From assembly GCF_027486195.1 (NCBI RefSeq), contig NZ_JAIXPP010000129.1:38661-102660 (forward strand): a stretch of DNA of 64,000 nt, read 5' to 3'. Positions 17,134-25,852 of the stretch are shown here, in pieces (the stretch's first letter is position 1; the number at the start of each line of letters is the position of its first letter). This stretch comes from Novosphingobium sp. GTDB taxonomy: Bacteria; Pseudomonadota; Alphaproteobacteria; Sphingomonadales; Sphingomonadaceae. Under the pieces are notes generated by a model. It saw only the letters and a program-made list of their open reading frames with translations. It did no database searches and was not told the origin of the DNA. The position numbers and the translations under genes were made by a program.

Positions 17134-18695
17134 CAGCCCGCGTCTTCCTCGACCAGTTCGAGCCGCGGGAATGCCGGACTCGGTGCCGCAAGCCGCTCGC
17201 CGTTGGCGACGCGCGCGAGGAACCAGTCCGCCTGCGTCAGTGCGGTGATGCCGCGCTCGTCACCCGGAATACCAAGCTGATCCAGCACTTTGTCGGCCGC
17301 TGTTGGCACCACCGGTCGGATCGCGATGGTAAGATCGCGGATCGCCATGAACAGCGTCATGAGGACGGCGCGCATCCGTTCCGGATCGCTCTTGCGCTGC
17401 GCCCAGGGCGCCTGTTCGTCGACATACTGGTTGCAGGCGAACACGCCGCGCATCCACGCCTCGATACCGGCGGAGAAGTTCAGTGCGGCAAACTCGCGCG
17501 GCAAGTCGTCATGACAGGCCGCGAACACGGTGGCGAGCAGCTGGTCGTCCGCCTCGGCGCTCGCAAACTTGGCAATTTCGCCGTCCATGTTCTTGAAAAT
17601 CATGGAGAGCGTACGCTGCACCAGATTGCCGTAGCTGTTCGCCAATTCGGCGTTGCAGCGGGTCACGATCGCCTCGGGCGAATAGGAGCCGTCCTGCCCG
17701 AACACCACGTCGCGCATCAGGAAGTAGCGCAGGGAGTCGACGCCAAACCGCTCGGCCAGCGCCAGCGGATCGGTCACGTTGCCGAGCGACTTCGATTCCT
17801 TCTGCCCCCGGTTGAGCAGAAAGCCGTGCCCGAATACCTGCTTCGGCACCGCAAGGCCCGCACTCATCAGGAAGGCCGGCCAGTAGATCGTGTGGAAGCG
17901 GACGATATCCTTGCCGATGAGGTGGAGATCGGCCGGCCAGTACTTCGCGTAATCTCCTGATTCGTCGGGGAAACCGAGGCCGGTGATGTAGTTCGTCAGC
18001 GCATCGACCCACACGTACATGACATGGTTGTCGCTGCCCGGCACCTTGACGCCCCAATCAAAGCTGGTGCGCGAAACCGAGAGATCGCGCAGCCCCTGGC
18101 TGACGAACGCGATCATCTCGTTGCGCCGGCTTTCCGGGCGGATGAAATCGGCATTGTCGCGCATCAGCGCGAGCAGTGGCTCCTGATACTTCGACAGGCG
18201 GAAGAACCAGCTTTCCTCGACCGTCCACTCGACCGGCGTGCTCTGGGGCGAGAGCTTCTCCCCCCCTTCCCCGTCGATCAGCTCGCTCGCGTCGTAGTAG
18301 GCCTCGTCGCGCACCGAGTACCAGCCCTCATACCGATCGAGGTAGAGGTCGCCGTTCGCTTCCATGCGCCGCCACAGTTCCTGCGTCGCGGCATGGTGGC
18401 GCGGCTCGGTTGTCCGGATGAATATGTCGTAATCGACATTGAGAGCATCGGCCATCGCAATGAAATGACTGGTCATTTCATCTGCAAGCTCGGCCGGCGT
18501 CACGCCCATGTCGCGCGCCTTCTGCGCCATCTTCAGGCCATGCTCGTCGGTCCCGGTCTGGAAGCGCACGTCGCGCCCCATTGCCTTGTGGAAGCGCGCG
18601 ATCACGTCGGCGGCGATCGCTTCATATGCATGGCCGATATGCGGCTTCCCGTTGGGATAGCTGATGGCGGTCGTGATGTAATAGGGCTCGCCCAT
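17133..18695 (-). CDS. metG: methionyl-tRNA synthetase, with a KESKS variant of KMSKS
   Basis: This 520-residue class I synthetase starts at the ATG at 18693-18695 (MGEPYYITTAISYPNGKPHIGH). The HIGH signature is at residues 19-22. The second signature reads KESKSLGN (about 17784-17804) rather than KMSKSLGN, so the methionine of KMSKS is a glutamate. The region that holds zinc knuckles in some MetRS forms has no cysteine pairs, as in the zinc-free short type. The anticodon-binding domain is intact. Its stop shares one base with the tatD start. Confidence 0.95.
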   Translation of the reverse strand: MGEPYYITTAISYPNGKPHIGHAYEAIAADVIARFHKAMGRDVRFQTGTDEHGLKMAQKARDMGVTPAELADEMTSHFIAMADALNVDYDIFIRTTEPRHHAATQELWRRMEANGDLYLDRYEGWYSVRDEAYYDASELIDGEGGEKLSPQSTPVEWTVEESWFFRLSKYQEPLLALMRDNADFIRPESRRNEMIAFVSQGLRDLSVSRTSFDWGVKVPGSDNHVMYVWVDALTNYITGLGFPDESGDYAKYWPADLHLIGKDIVRFHTIYWPAFLMSAGLAVPKQVFGHGFLLNRGQKESKSLGNVTDPLALAERFGVDSLRYFLMRDVVFGQDGSYSPEAIVTRCNAELANSYGNLVQRTLSMIFKNMDGEIAKFASAEADDQLLATVFAACHDDLPREFAALNFSAGIEAWMRGVFACNQYVDEQAPWAQRKSDPERMRAVLMTLFMAIRDLTIAIRPVVPTAADKVLDQLGIPGDERGITALTQADWFLARVANGERLAAPSPAFPRLELVEEDAG

Positions 18696-18744
18696 GGGCT
18701 GCGACTGTCCTTGGCTGCGGGAGGGCTTGCGGGGTCGGAATCCC

Positions 18745-19707
18745 TCAGGCCGCGTTCTCCCTAGTGCGCACCACCGATGCCAGCAAGCCGCCGATTTCCA
18801 GAAGCAGCAGCGCGGGCTCGAAGTTGTAGGTCGGCGCCTGCGCTGCGAGCATCGCCAGTGCGGCATGCGCCTCGACGATCCGCAGACGCGTTGCGTCATC
18901 GCTGCCGGCCATCGCCGCCACCAGCACGCGCCGTGCCGCCTCGATCGCTGCCAGCAGGCGCTCGCGATCAGGCCGCTGGCCAAGTGCGGTTGAAAGCTCC
19001 CCCCGCAGCGAGAGATCGGGATCTCCTTCTGCGACAAGCCGGACCATGGTCTGCCAAGCCGCACCAAGCCCCATCTCGGCAAAGGCAAGCGCGGCACCGG
19101 GCGCGCCGCTTCCGGCGGAAATGGCGGCATCCAGCGCCGCTCCACTCAATTCCGGCGCGGCCCGGGTGAGCGCCCGCGCCATGTCGTCCGGCTCCAGCGG
19201 ATGAAACCGCAGCACCGTACAGCGCGAGCGCACTGTAGGCAGCAGACGGCCGATCTGATGCGTCACCAGCAGGAAGAACGTGCCGGCGGGCGGCTCCTCA
19301 AGGCTCTTGAGCAGTGCGTTTACGGCGCCCTTTTCCAGATCATCTGCCGCATCGATGATGACCGCGCGCCGCGCCCCCAGCGTTGGGCGCGTCACCAACC
19401 GCCGCTGCACGCCGCGGATCTGGTCGACACTGATATTGCGCTTGCGGGTATAGGCCTTCCCGTCGTCGCGCTTTTTCACTTCGTCGTCATTGCTCGGCAG
19501 CGGCTCCAGCACGTGGATGTCCGGGTGCATTTCCGATGCGGGCTGCGGCACGCCCGGTTCGGCGACGAGTTCCGCCGCCGCCGCGCGGGCGAAGCTGGCC
19601 TTGCCCAGACCCTCGCGCCCCGCCAGAATCCAGCCGTGATGCATACGCTGCCCGGCCCGCGCTGCGCGCCAGACGCTCCAAGCCTCGTCGTGACCGATCA
19701 GGGACAC
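18745..19707 (-). CDS. holB: DNA polymerase III subunit delta'
   Basis: The 320-residue clamp-loader subunit has an AAA+ fold with GREGLGKASF, the sensor region NALLKSLEEPPAGTFFLL and the SRC arginine-finger motif in VRSRCTVLRFHPL. A GTG start at 19707 is inferred. The family N-terminus begins at VSLIGHDEAW, and nothing upstream in frame fits because tmk ends at 19698. It overlaps tmk by 10 bp, so translation is probably coupled. Confidence 0.9.
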   Translation of the reverse strand: MSLIGHDEAWSVWRAARAGQRMHHGWILAGREGLGKASFARAAAAELVAEPGVPQPASEMHPDIHVLEPLPSNDDEVKKRDDGKAYTRKRNISVDQIRGVQRRLVTRPTLGARRAVIIDAADDLEKGAVNALLKSLEEPPAGTFFLLVTHQIGRLLPTVRSRCTVLRFHPLEPDDMARALTRAAPELSGAALDAAISAGSGAPGAALAFAEMGLGAAWQTMVRLVAEGDPDLSLRGELSTALGQRPDRERLLAAIEAARRVLVAAMAGSDDATRLRIVEAHAALAMLAAQAPTYNFEPALLLLEIGGLLASVVRTRENAA

Positions 19708-20324
19708 AGGCTGTCCACCGCCGCCAGCACCCGCGCATGCACCGTCTCGGGCGCGCCGTTGGCCGCAATCACAGCAAAGCGCTCCGGTTCGGCCTCGGCG
19801 TAGCGACGGAAGGCATCGGCGACCCGCGCGTGATAGTCCGCCGCGCGCCCGCCGATCCGGTCGAGCTTGCCGGCATCGCGCTGCTCCACCCGCCTCGCGG
19901 CCTCGGCGGGATCGAGCGTCAGCAGCACCGTGCAATCGGGCAGCAGCCCCGCGCTGCCGATCCTGTGCAGCGTCAAGATATCGGAGTCATCCAGCCCGCT
20001 GCCGCCGCCCTGATAGGCGCGGCTGCTGTCCAGATAGCGATCGCACACCACCCAGGCCCCGCGTGCCAGTGCAGGTCGGATGAGCGTCTCGACATGGTCC
20101 GCGCGCGCCGCTGCAAATAGCAGCGCCTCGGCCCTGGTGCCCCAGCCAGGCCCGTCCTTGTCGAGCAGCAGCGCCCGGATCGCCTCCGCGCCCGGCGTCC
20201 CGCCCGGCTCGCGCGTGGTGACGATGTCCAGCCCCCGCGCGCACAGGGCCTCGGCCAGCAATCGGCTCTGCGTCGATTTGCCGACCCCTTCCCCGCCCTC
20301 AAAAACGATGAACCTGCCTGTCAT
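19698..20324 (-). CDS. tmk: thymidylate kinase
   Basis: The 208-residue kinase makes dTDP from dTMP. It has the P-loop FEGGEGVGKST, the DRY-type segment CDRYLDSSRAYQGGG and the DR/E motif TREPGGTPGAEAIR in the expected order. The ATG at 20322-20324 begins the usual MTGRFIVFEG start. It lies 7 bp after the D,D-carboxypeptidase gene and overlaps holB, so the three are likely one transcript. Confidence 0.96.
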   Translation of the reverse strand: MTGRFIVFEGGEGVGKSTQSRLLAEALCARGLDIVTTREPGGTPGAEAIRALLLDKDGPGWGTRAEALLFAAARADHVETLIRPALARGAWVVCDRYLDSSRAYQGGGSGLDDSDILTLHRIGSAGLLPDCTVLLTLDPAEAARRVEQRDAGKLDRIGGRAADYHARVADAFRRYAEAEPERFAVIAANGAPETVHARVLAAVDSLCP

Positions 20325-20331
20325 TGGCCGG

Positions 20332-21510
20332 TCATTGCCCCAGCATCGCCAGCAGGCCGTTGCGCAGCCGCGCCAGCGTTCCTGCTTCGGGCACGGCTTC
20401 CGTCGCCACCAGCGGCAGGCGCGTCTCGCCCTCGCCCGGCACTCGCACGACGAGGGTGGCGACTTCATCGCCCTTGGCAATCGGTGCGCGCAGCGGCCCC
20501 TTGTAGCGCACGCTCAGCGCATAGCGCGCGCCAGCGCCCCTCGGCAGCGTCAGCGCCAGCGGGTGCGGCGCGGAGAGGCCGACACTGCGCACCTCGCCGC
20601 CCTGCACTTTTGCCGTGCCGATCCTGGCCCCTTGCGCGAACAGCGGATGCGCCTCGAACGCGGCAAAGCCCCATTCGAGAAATGCGCGGGATTCTCTGGT
20701 GCGGTCGGCCGGTCGGTCATAGCCACCAACCACCATCATCAGCCGCCGTCCGTCACGGATCGCCGAGCCGACAAGGCCATAGCCCGCTTCGTTGGTGAAC
20801 CCCGTCTTCACCCCGTCCGCGCCATCGACATGGCCATAGAGCGGGTTGTGGTTTGGCTGTTCGATCCCGCGAAAGGAGAGCCTCTCGTGCCCGTAGAAGC
20901 GTGCATAGAGATCGGGATGCCGCGTGATCAGGGCGGTGCTCAGAATGGCAAGATCGGCGGCAGAGACATACGTCTCCCCCTCATCCATCCAGCCATTGGC
21001 GGTGTTGTAGTGAGTGTCCTTCATGCCGAGCTTCTTTGCTTCGGCATTCATCATCTCGGTAAACGCGCCGACATTTCCCGCGACACCCTCCGCCAGCACG
21101 ACGCAGCCATCGTTGGCCGAAACCGTGACGATGCCCTCCAGCAATTCGGCAACAGATGTGTCGCTGCCATCGGCAAGGAACATCGTGCTGCCCACCCGGT
21201 GCCACTTGCGGAAGGCCTCGTGGCTCATCGTGAAGCGCTGGTCGAGCTTCAGCTTGCCCGCCTTGATCAGTTCGAAGGCGACATAGCTCGTCATGATCTT
21301 GGTGAGCGAGGCCGGCACGAAGCGCCGGTGCGACTGGCGCTCGAACAGCACCCGCCCGCCGTTGACATCGATCAGCAGGGCGATGGGCGCGGAAATCTGC
21401 GGCATGCCTGTCGCGGCTTGCGGTGCGGCTTCCGGCGCAGGAGCCGCCGCGCGCACGGGCAGAGCAGCCAGCGCAGCGATCAGCACAGCGGTCAAGATCC
21501 TCGATTTCAA
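20332..21510 (-). CDS. D-alanyl-D-alanine carboxypeptidase (DacC/DacA type, S11 family)
   Basis: The 392-residue penicillin-binding protein trims the terminal D-alanine of peptidoglycan. It has a Sec signal peptide (residues 1-22) and the three active-site motifs Ser68-x-x-Lys71 (SLTK), SAN (SANDG) and KTG (KTGFTNEAG). A C-terminal beta-sandwich extension of about 100 residues follows. It leads the tmk-holB-metG run and lies 39 bp after an rlpA-like gene. Confidence 0.94.
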   Translation of the reverse strand: MKSRILTAVLIAALAALPVRAAAPAPEAAPQAATGMPQISAPIALLIDVNGGRVLFERQSHRRFVPASLTKIMTSYVAFELIKAGKLKLDQRFTMSHEAFRKWHRVGSTMFLADGSDTSVAELLEGIVTVSANDGCVVLAEGVAGNVGAFTEMMNAEAKKLGMKDTHYNTANGWMDEGETYVSAADLAILSTALITRHPDLYARFYGHERLSFRGIEQPNHNPLYGHVDGADGVKTGFTNEAGYGLVGSAIRDGRRLMMVVGGYDRPADRTRESRAFLEWGFAAFEAHPLFAQGARIGTAKVQGGEVRSVGLSAPHPLALTLPRGAGARYALSVRYKGPLRAPIAKGDEVATLVVRVPGEGETRLPLVATEAVPEAGTLARLRNGLLAMLGQ

Positions 21511-21549
21511 GCGCCGTCCTCGTTTGGTGCGAGACCGCGCCGGACGAGA

Positions 21550-22551
21550 CTAGTCGCGCACGATCCGGGCACCTGCATAGCCCGCAGCGCGCGCCTTCGC
21601 CAGTCCGCGCTCCGCCTCATCCCCGGCAGAAAACGGCCCGCTGCGGACACGCCAGAGTGATCCTGCCTGCACCAGCGATCCGCCCGCCTTGCGCGCGGCT
21701 GCCTCGGCATTCGAGCGCTGCGAAAACGCGCCGATCTGCACGTAGTAACGCCCTGCTGCCGCAGCCGGACGTTTCGGCGGTGCGGCCGGTATAGCAGGCT
21801 TTGGAGCAGGAGCGACGGCCTCCGGCTTCGGAGCGAGTTTGGGAAGAGGTTTCGGAGCCGACTTCTCGGAGACTGGGGGCGTCTTCGGGGCAGGCTTGGC
21901 CGGCGGCGCTGGCTTGGGCGTGGTTGCCCCATCGACTTGCGCCGGGCGGATCGTCACCGGCAGGTCCGCGACAGGCGGCTCCAGCCCCAGCTTGCGGCGC
22001 AGCGCGGCAAGCAGGCCCGCCGGCGTATCCATGCGCGGCGGCACCGCCTGGCCTGCGCGCAGCAGCGCCCGCTCGGGCTCAGGCGGATTGACCCGCCGCA
22101 CCCGCACCGGCGCGGAGGCACCGCCTGGCAGGCCGAGTTGCGCCCAGGCAAGCGGAGAGAGCGAGACAAGCCCGTCGCCGCTCATTGGCCCGCGTCGGTC
22201 GATCCGCACAAGGATCGTCCGCCCGCTCGCAAGCGATGTCACTTCGACATAGCTCGGGACCGGCAATGTGCGGTGGGCGCCGTTGATACGCGGCGCAGCT
22301 CCTTCGTCCGCGCCCATCGGGACGGCCTTGCCCACGGCATCGTAGTTCAGCGTGTCGGCCGGCGTGTAGGTGACGCCGTCGACCACGAAGGCATCGCCCA
22401 GCGTTACCGGATAGTCGCCCGCCGGGCCCATGACATCGGGCGCCGCCGCTTTGCGCTCGCGCGCCGCCACGTCGGTCGCGCTGCTGGCTCCCAGCGCCAG
22501 CACCAACGCCAGCGCCAGAACCGCATTGTTCCTGTTAACGGGCAATTTCAT
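21550..22551 (-). CDS. RlpA-like exported protein with SPOR domain
   Basis: The 333-residue protein has a signal peptide and a central double-psi beta-barrel-like region (DRRGPMSGDGLVSLSPLAWAQLG), as in the RlpA lytic transglycosylase. A long proline/alanine/lysine-rich linker follows at about residues 205-265. It ends in a SPOR domain (YYVQIGAFSQRSNAEAAARKAGG to the C-terminus) that binds denuded glycan at the septum. The classical RlpA catalytic asparagine-aspartate motif is not obvious, so enzymatic activity is uncertain. It overlaps the transglycosylase gene upstream by 17 bp. Confidence 0.85.
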   Translation of the reverse strand: MKLPVNRNNAVLALALVLALGASSATDVAARERKAAAPDVMGPAGDYPVTLGDAFVVDGVTYTPADTLNYDAVGKAVPMGADEGAAPRINGAHRTLPVPSYVEVTSLASGRTILVRIDRRGPMSGDGLVSLSPLAWAQLGLPGGASAPVRVRRVNPPEPERALLRAGQAVPPRMDTPAGLLAALRRKLGLEPPVADLPVTIRPAQVDGATTPKPAPPAKPAPKTPPVSEKSAPKPLPKLAPKPEAVAPAPKPAIPAAPPKRPAAAAGRYYVQIGAFSQRSNAEAAARKAGGSLVQAGSLWRVRSGPFSAGDEAERGLAKARAAGYAGARIVRD

Positions 22552-23593
22552 CAGCCAGAAGTCCCACCGAGAGGGCGTAGAGATTCGAGCAGTTGTAATC
22601 GAGGATGACTCGATAATTTCCGGTTAGCAGGTAGGCCGTCTGGCCGGGGCCATCCGGCTCGAGCAGGCTGGCGAGCGTATCGTCCGCCAGGGTGGGTGCG
22701 CGCGGCACCACACCGAGCGCCTTCCATTCCCGCACCGTCTTCCACCGCGAATGCCGCGCAAAGACTTGCGGGCAGCGCGGGCTGGCCAGCGCCGTGCCCA
22801 GCGCGGGACGGTCGAGCGGGAGCGTCACGTCCGCTGCCACGCCCCAGGGCTCTCCTGCCCGCCATCCGGCATCGCGGAAGTAATTGGCGATCGAGGCAAG
22901 CGTGTCCGGCTTGCTTGCCCAGATATCGGCAAACCCATCGCCATCACCGTCCTGCGCCACTCGCAGATAGACCGAGGGCAGGAACTGCGGATTGCCGAAC
23001 GCACCGGCCCAGCTACCCACCAGCTTGGCGCGCGGCACACCGCGGTCGACCATCTTGAGGAGCGCAATGAACTCCTCCGCAAACAGCGCCCGTCGCCGCC
23101 CCTCGTAAGCCAGTGTGGCAAGCGAGCGCGCGAGATCGAAATCGCCGGTATAGGAGCCGTAGTTCGTTTCATGCCCCCAGATCGCCAATACGATCTTGGG
23201 CGGCACGCCGTAGCGCTGCTCGATGCCGGCAAGCGTCTCGGCCGAGGCGAGATACTGCCGCCGCCCTCCGGAAATCCGCGCAGCATCGACATGCGTGCGG
23301 CGGTAGCCGGCAAAGGTCGGGATCGAGGACGACGTCCCCGGCTGCGCACGGTCCAGCGCGATGACACGGGGGTTTTCGGTGAGCCCGGCCATCACCGAGG
23401 CAATGGTCTCCTCACGCACACCGTCTGCCCGCGCTTTGGCCGCAAGGTACTGGAGATAACCCTGAAATCCTGCCGCCGCCTCATCGCCCTGCGCCCCGGC
23501 GGGGCCAGCCAGAAGCGACAGCACCAGCGCGGCAAGCGCAGCGCGGATGAGGCCAGGCGTGCGTGGAACATGAAAAAGGAATGGCATTGGCAT
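22535..23593 (-). CDS. lytic murein transglycosylase (MltB family)
   Basis: The 352-residue exported enzyme cleaves peptidoglycan glycan strands. After a signal peptide (cleavage near AGAQG, residue 35) comes the MltB-type catalytic domain. Glu142 in WGHETNYG is the likely catalytic acid, and SWAGAFGNPQFLPSVYLR and DGDGFADIWASKPD are conserved. The C-terminal part has NYRVILDYNCSNLYALSVGLLAD. Its last 17 bases overlap the rlpA-like gene, which joins two glycan-acting functions. A second in-frame ATG two codons in is possible. Confidence 0.92.
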   Translation of the reverse strand: MPMPFLFHVPRTPGLIRAALAALVLSLLAGPAGAQGDEAAAGFQGYLQYLAAKARADGVREETIASVMAGLTENPRVIALDRAQPGTSSSIPTFAGYRRTHVDAARISGGRRQYLASAETLAGIEQRYGVPPKIVLAIWGHETNYGSYTGDFDLARSLATLAYEGRRRALFAEEFIALLKMVDRGVPRAKLVGSWAGAFGNPQFLPSVYLRVAQDGDGDGFADIWASKPDTLASIANYFRDAGWRAGEPWGVAADVTLPLDRPALGTALASPRCPQVFARHSRWKTVREWKALGVVPRAPTLADDTLASLLEPDGPGQTAYLLTGNYRVILDYNCSNLYALSVGLLADEIAR

Positions 23594-23753
23594 CGTGCCA
23601 TGACAGTCGCACAGCGCGGCGGCGCTGGGAATCCCTCAATCGATGAATCGCGTGGGAAGCGCCGCAAGGCACCGCGCTCAGGCCGTGGCATGCAAAATCG
23701 CTTTGCGAGGCCCCACCGGCCCGCTATCGGCATGCCGACGCGCATGGCGCTGC

Positions 23754-23843
23754 GGACAGGTGGCCGAGTGGTTTAAGGCAGCGGTCTTGAAAACCGCCGT
23801 GGGTGGAAGCTCACCGTGGGTTCGAATCCCACCCTGTCCGCCA
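23754..23843 (+). tRNA. tRNA-Ser(TGA)
   Basis: This is a 90-base class II tRNA. The acceptor GGACAGG pairs with CCTGTCC (23833-23839), the anticodon loop CTTGAAA has TGA at 23788-23790, there is a long serine-type variable arm, and the T loop is TTCGAAT. The CCA end is encoded at 23841-23843. It marks the border between housekeeping genes and the accessory block. Confidence 0.97.
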
Positions 23844-23885
23844 ATCATGCTTCCATATGGCATCGCAGTTGAATGAATCAGCCAT

Positions 23886-24527
23886 TTACATCCCCACCGT
23901 GAGCGGCGCGCCAGTACGCGCGAGGACCTCTTCGGCGGAGATGCCGGGCGCACACTCCAGCAGGGTCAGCCCTCCCGCCTGCTTGTTCACCGCTATGACG
24001 GCCAAGTCGGTAATGATCAGATCGACGACCCGCCGCCCAGTCAGCGGAAGCGAGCATTGCGGCAGGATCTTGGGCTCACCGCTTTTGGCGCAGTGATCCA
24101 TGACCACCACGATACGCTTGACGCCCGCGACAAGGTCCATTGCCCCGCCCATACCCTTCACCATCTTGCCGGGGATGGTCCAGTTGGCCAGATCGCCGTT
24201 CGCTGCCACCTCCATTGCGCCCAGCACGGCCATGTCGATGTGCCCGCCGCGGATCATCGCAAAGCTGTCGGCGCTGGAAAAGAAGCTGCTGGTGGGCAGG
24301 GCCGTGATGGTCTGCTTGCCGGCGTTGATCAGGTCCGGGTCCGCTTCACCCTCAAAAGGGAATGGCCCGATTCCCAGCATGCCGTTTTCGCTCTGCAGCG
24401 TTACCGTGATGCCTTCCGGGACATAGTTGGCCACCAGCGTCGGTATGCCAATGCCAAGATTTACATAGTAGCCATCGCGCAGTTCCTGGGCAGCGCGCTG
24501 TGCCATTTCATCGCGGGTCCTGCTCAT
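23886..24527 (-). CDS. 3-oxoacid CoA-transferase subunit B
   Basis: The 213-residue beta subunit transfers CoA between succinyl-CoA and a 3-oxoacid such as acetoacetate. It has the glycine motif LGIGIPTLVANYVPEG and the catalytic glutamate in SENGMLGIGPFP. The ATG lies within the last 4 bases of subunit A. The gene ends 42 bp from tRNA-Ser. Sequence alone does not separate acetoacetate from 3-oxoadipate as substrate; the length and motifs fit the acetoacetate (Sco) type. Confidence 0.93.
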   Translation of the reverse strand: MSRTRDEMAQRAAQELRDGYYVNLGIGIPTLVANYVPEGITVTLQSENGMLGIGPFPFEGEADPDLINAGKQTITALPTSSFFSSADSFAMIRGGHIDMAVLGAMEVAANGDLANWTIPGKMVKGMGGAMDLVAGVKRIVVVMDHCAKSGEPKILPQCSLPLTGRRVVDLIITDLAVIAVNKQAGGLTLLECAPGISAEEVLARTGAPLTVGM

Positions 24528-25237
24528 GCCTGCATCTCCCTCGCGCGGGTTGTAAGCTTTTCAATCCGCTTCTCGTTGATCGTCGACAGTACGATCCGGT
24601 CGACAAAAATGCCTGGCGTGTGGATCGCGTCCGGATCGAGGGTCCCTTCAGGCACGATCTCCTCGACCTCGACCACAGTTACCCGGCCTGCCGTCGCCAT
24701 GTTCGGATTGAAGTTTCGAGCAGTCTTGCGATACATCAGATTGCCCGCAGGATCTGCCCGCCAGGCCTTGATGATCGAAAGATCTGCGCGCAGCCAGGTC
24801 TCGCGGACATACTCCTCACCTTCGAAGACTTCGGTCGGCTTCCCTTCGGCCACGACTGTCCCGACACCGGTCTTGGTAAAAAACGCCGGAATCCCTGCGC
24901 CCCCCGCCCGGATGCGCTCGGCCAGCGTACCCTGAGGGGTCAGCTCCAATTCCAATTGGCCTGAAAGATACTGCTGCTCGAACAGCTTGTTCTCACCCAC
25001 GTAGGACGAGATCATCTTCTTCACCTGCCGCGTTTCCAGCAGCATCCACAAGCCAAAGCCATCCGCTCCGGCATTGTTGGAAATGACCGTCAGATCCATC
25101 ACGCCGGCTTTGCGGATTTCAGGGATCAAGCTTTCCGGATTGCCTGACAAACCAAAGCCGCCGGACATGATCGTCATGCCGTCAAACAACAGGCCATCTA
25201 GCGCTGCCGAAGGATCAGGGAATATCTTGCTGGTCAT
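24524..25237 (-). CDS. 3-oxoacid CoA-transferase subunit A
   Basis: The 237-residue alpha subunit has the motifs GGFGLSGNPESLI and ETWLRADLSIIKAWRADPAGNLMYR. The normal start is the ATG at 25235-25237 (MTSKIFPDPSAALDGLLFDG). The frame is open for 92 more codons upstream, and that stretch encodes the end of a short-chain dehydrogenase, so the long frame is a relic and not the native start. Together with subunit B it supports use of acetoacetate or a related 3-oxoacid. Confidence 0.93.
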   Translation of the reverse strand: MTSKIFPDPSAALDGLLFDGMTIMSGGFGLSGNPESLIPEIRKAGVMDLTVISNNAGADGFGLWMLLETRQVKKMISSYVGENKLFEQQYLSGQLELELTPQGTLAERIRAGGAGIPAFFTKTGVGTVVAEGKPTEVFEGEEYVRETWLRADLSIIKAWRADPAGNLMYRKTARNFNPNMATAGRVTVVEVEEIVPEGTLDPDAIHTPGIFVDRIVLSTINEKRIEKLTTRAREMQA

Positions 25238-25249
25238 GCGAGTTGCCTT

Positions 25250-25393
25250 TTGACCAAGATCGCCTCCCGCCACAGGCAGGATCGATCCGGTGATGTAGGA
25301 TGCCTCGTCTGAGGCAAGGAAAAGAATTGGCGCGACCTGTTCAGCCACCGTTCCATGGCGAGGACATGCGGACGGAATGTCGGCCAATCGACG
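25250..25393 (-). pseudogene. short-chain dehydrogenase, C-terminal fragment
   Basis: In the frame that continues into CoA-transferase subunit A, the translation contains IPSACPRHGTVAEQVAPI, LFLASDEASYITGS and ILPVAGGD. This is the standard end of a classical SDR enzyme. The Rossmann nucleotide site and the catalytic YxxxK are absent and no start codon fits, so only the last 45 or so residues survive. It is probably the remains of a dehydrogenase that once preceded the CoA-transferase genes. Confidence 0.7.
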
Positions 25394-25511
25394 ATGATGG
25401 TCCCAATCCTCGCTTGACGCGCCATGCTGCGCCTCGCTCCGCTCTGCTTCGTGTTGGCCGGGTAAACCAGCCTTGCCGCTGGAAATCCAAGATCGTTGCG
25501 GTCTGAATTGC

Positions 25512-25526
25512 ATACCTCCAAGGTAT
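25512..25526. promoter_or_regulatory. dyad ATACCT-CCA-AGGTAT before the LysR relic
   Basis: This perfect 6+3+6 inverted repeat lies just before the LysR fragment's ATG and between it and the oppositely oriented SDR/CoA-transferase frame. Its T-N11-A form is what LysR regulators bind. The right arm also supplies AGG as a ribosome site. It may be a surviving operator of a dead regulator. Confidence 0.4.
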
Positions 25527-25530
25527 CAAA

Positions 25531-25659
25531 ATGGATCTCCATCAGCTCCGCCATTTTGTAACTGTCGCTAACGAGCGCAATTTCACACGTGCTGGCGCAA
25601 AGCTGAACATCGCTAAGCCTCCGCTCAGCCGGCAAATCCAGCAGAGTGATCTCGGCTGA
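25531..25659 (+). pseudogene. LysR-type regulator, N-terminal fragment
   Basis: An ATG at 25531 opens 42 codons (MDLHQLRHFVTVANERNFTR and then AGAKLNIAKPPLSRQIQQ) that match the LysR helix-turn-helix almost residue for residue. The frame then stops (SDLG, TGA) where an intact protein continues into the linker helix. No continuation is visible in the next 190 bp in any frame. The gene is truncated, and it points away from the SDR relic, as LysR regulators usually do. Confidence 0.75.
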
Positions 25660-25852
25660 ACGATCCCGGCAGGCACCTTGGCAAATGTGGCCAACCATGG
25701 GCGAACCGCCCAGCAATATACCGAAGCGTGCATATGCGCCGTGCATTGCCGGTTCCGGTCAATGCCAATCCCTCTCCAGCCCATAGCCTGTTGTGCAGAT
25801 GGGAATGCGCGTCGCTCAAGGCAGGCGCGGGCCATGACAGGGGAGTTTCGAC
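25660..25852. other. gap between LysR relic and TonB-dependent receptor
   Basis: No gene is visible. The last bases hold a good ribosome site (AGGGGAG) for the receptor. Any receptor promoter must lie here or within the relics. I see no clear -35/-10 pair and no insertion-sequence ends. Confidence 0.5.

Noticed and set aside
22751..23776. 341-codon plus-strand frame near tRNA-Ser
   Set aside because: It is antisense to the transglycosylase and runs into the tRNA.
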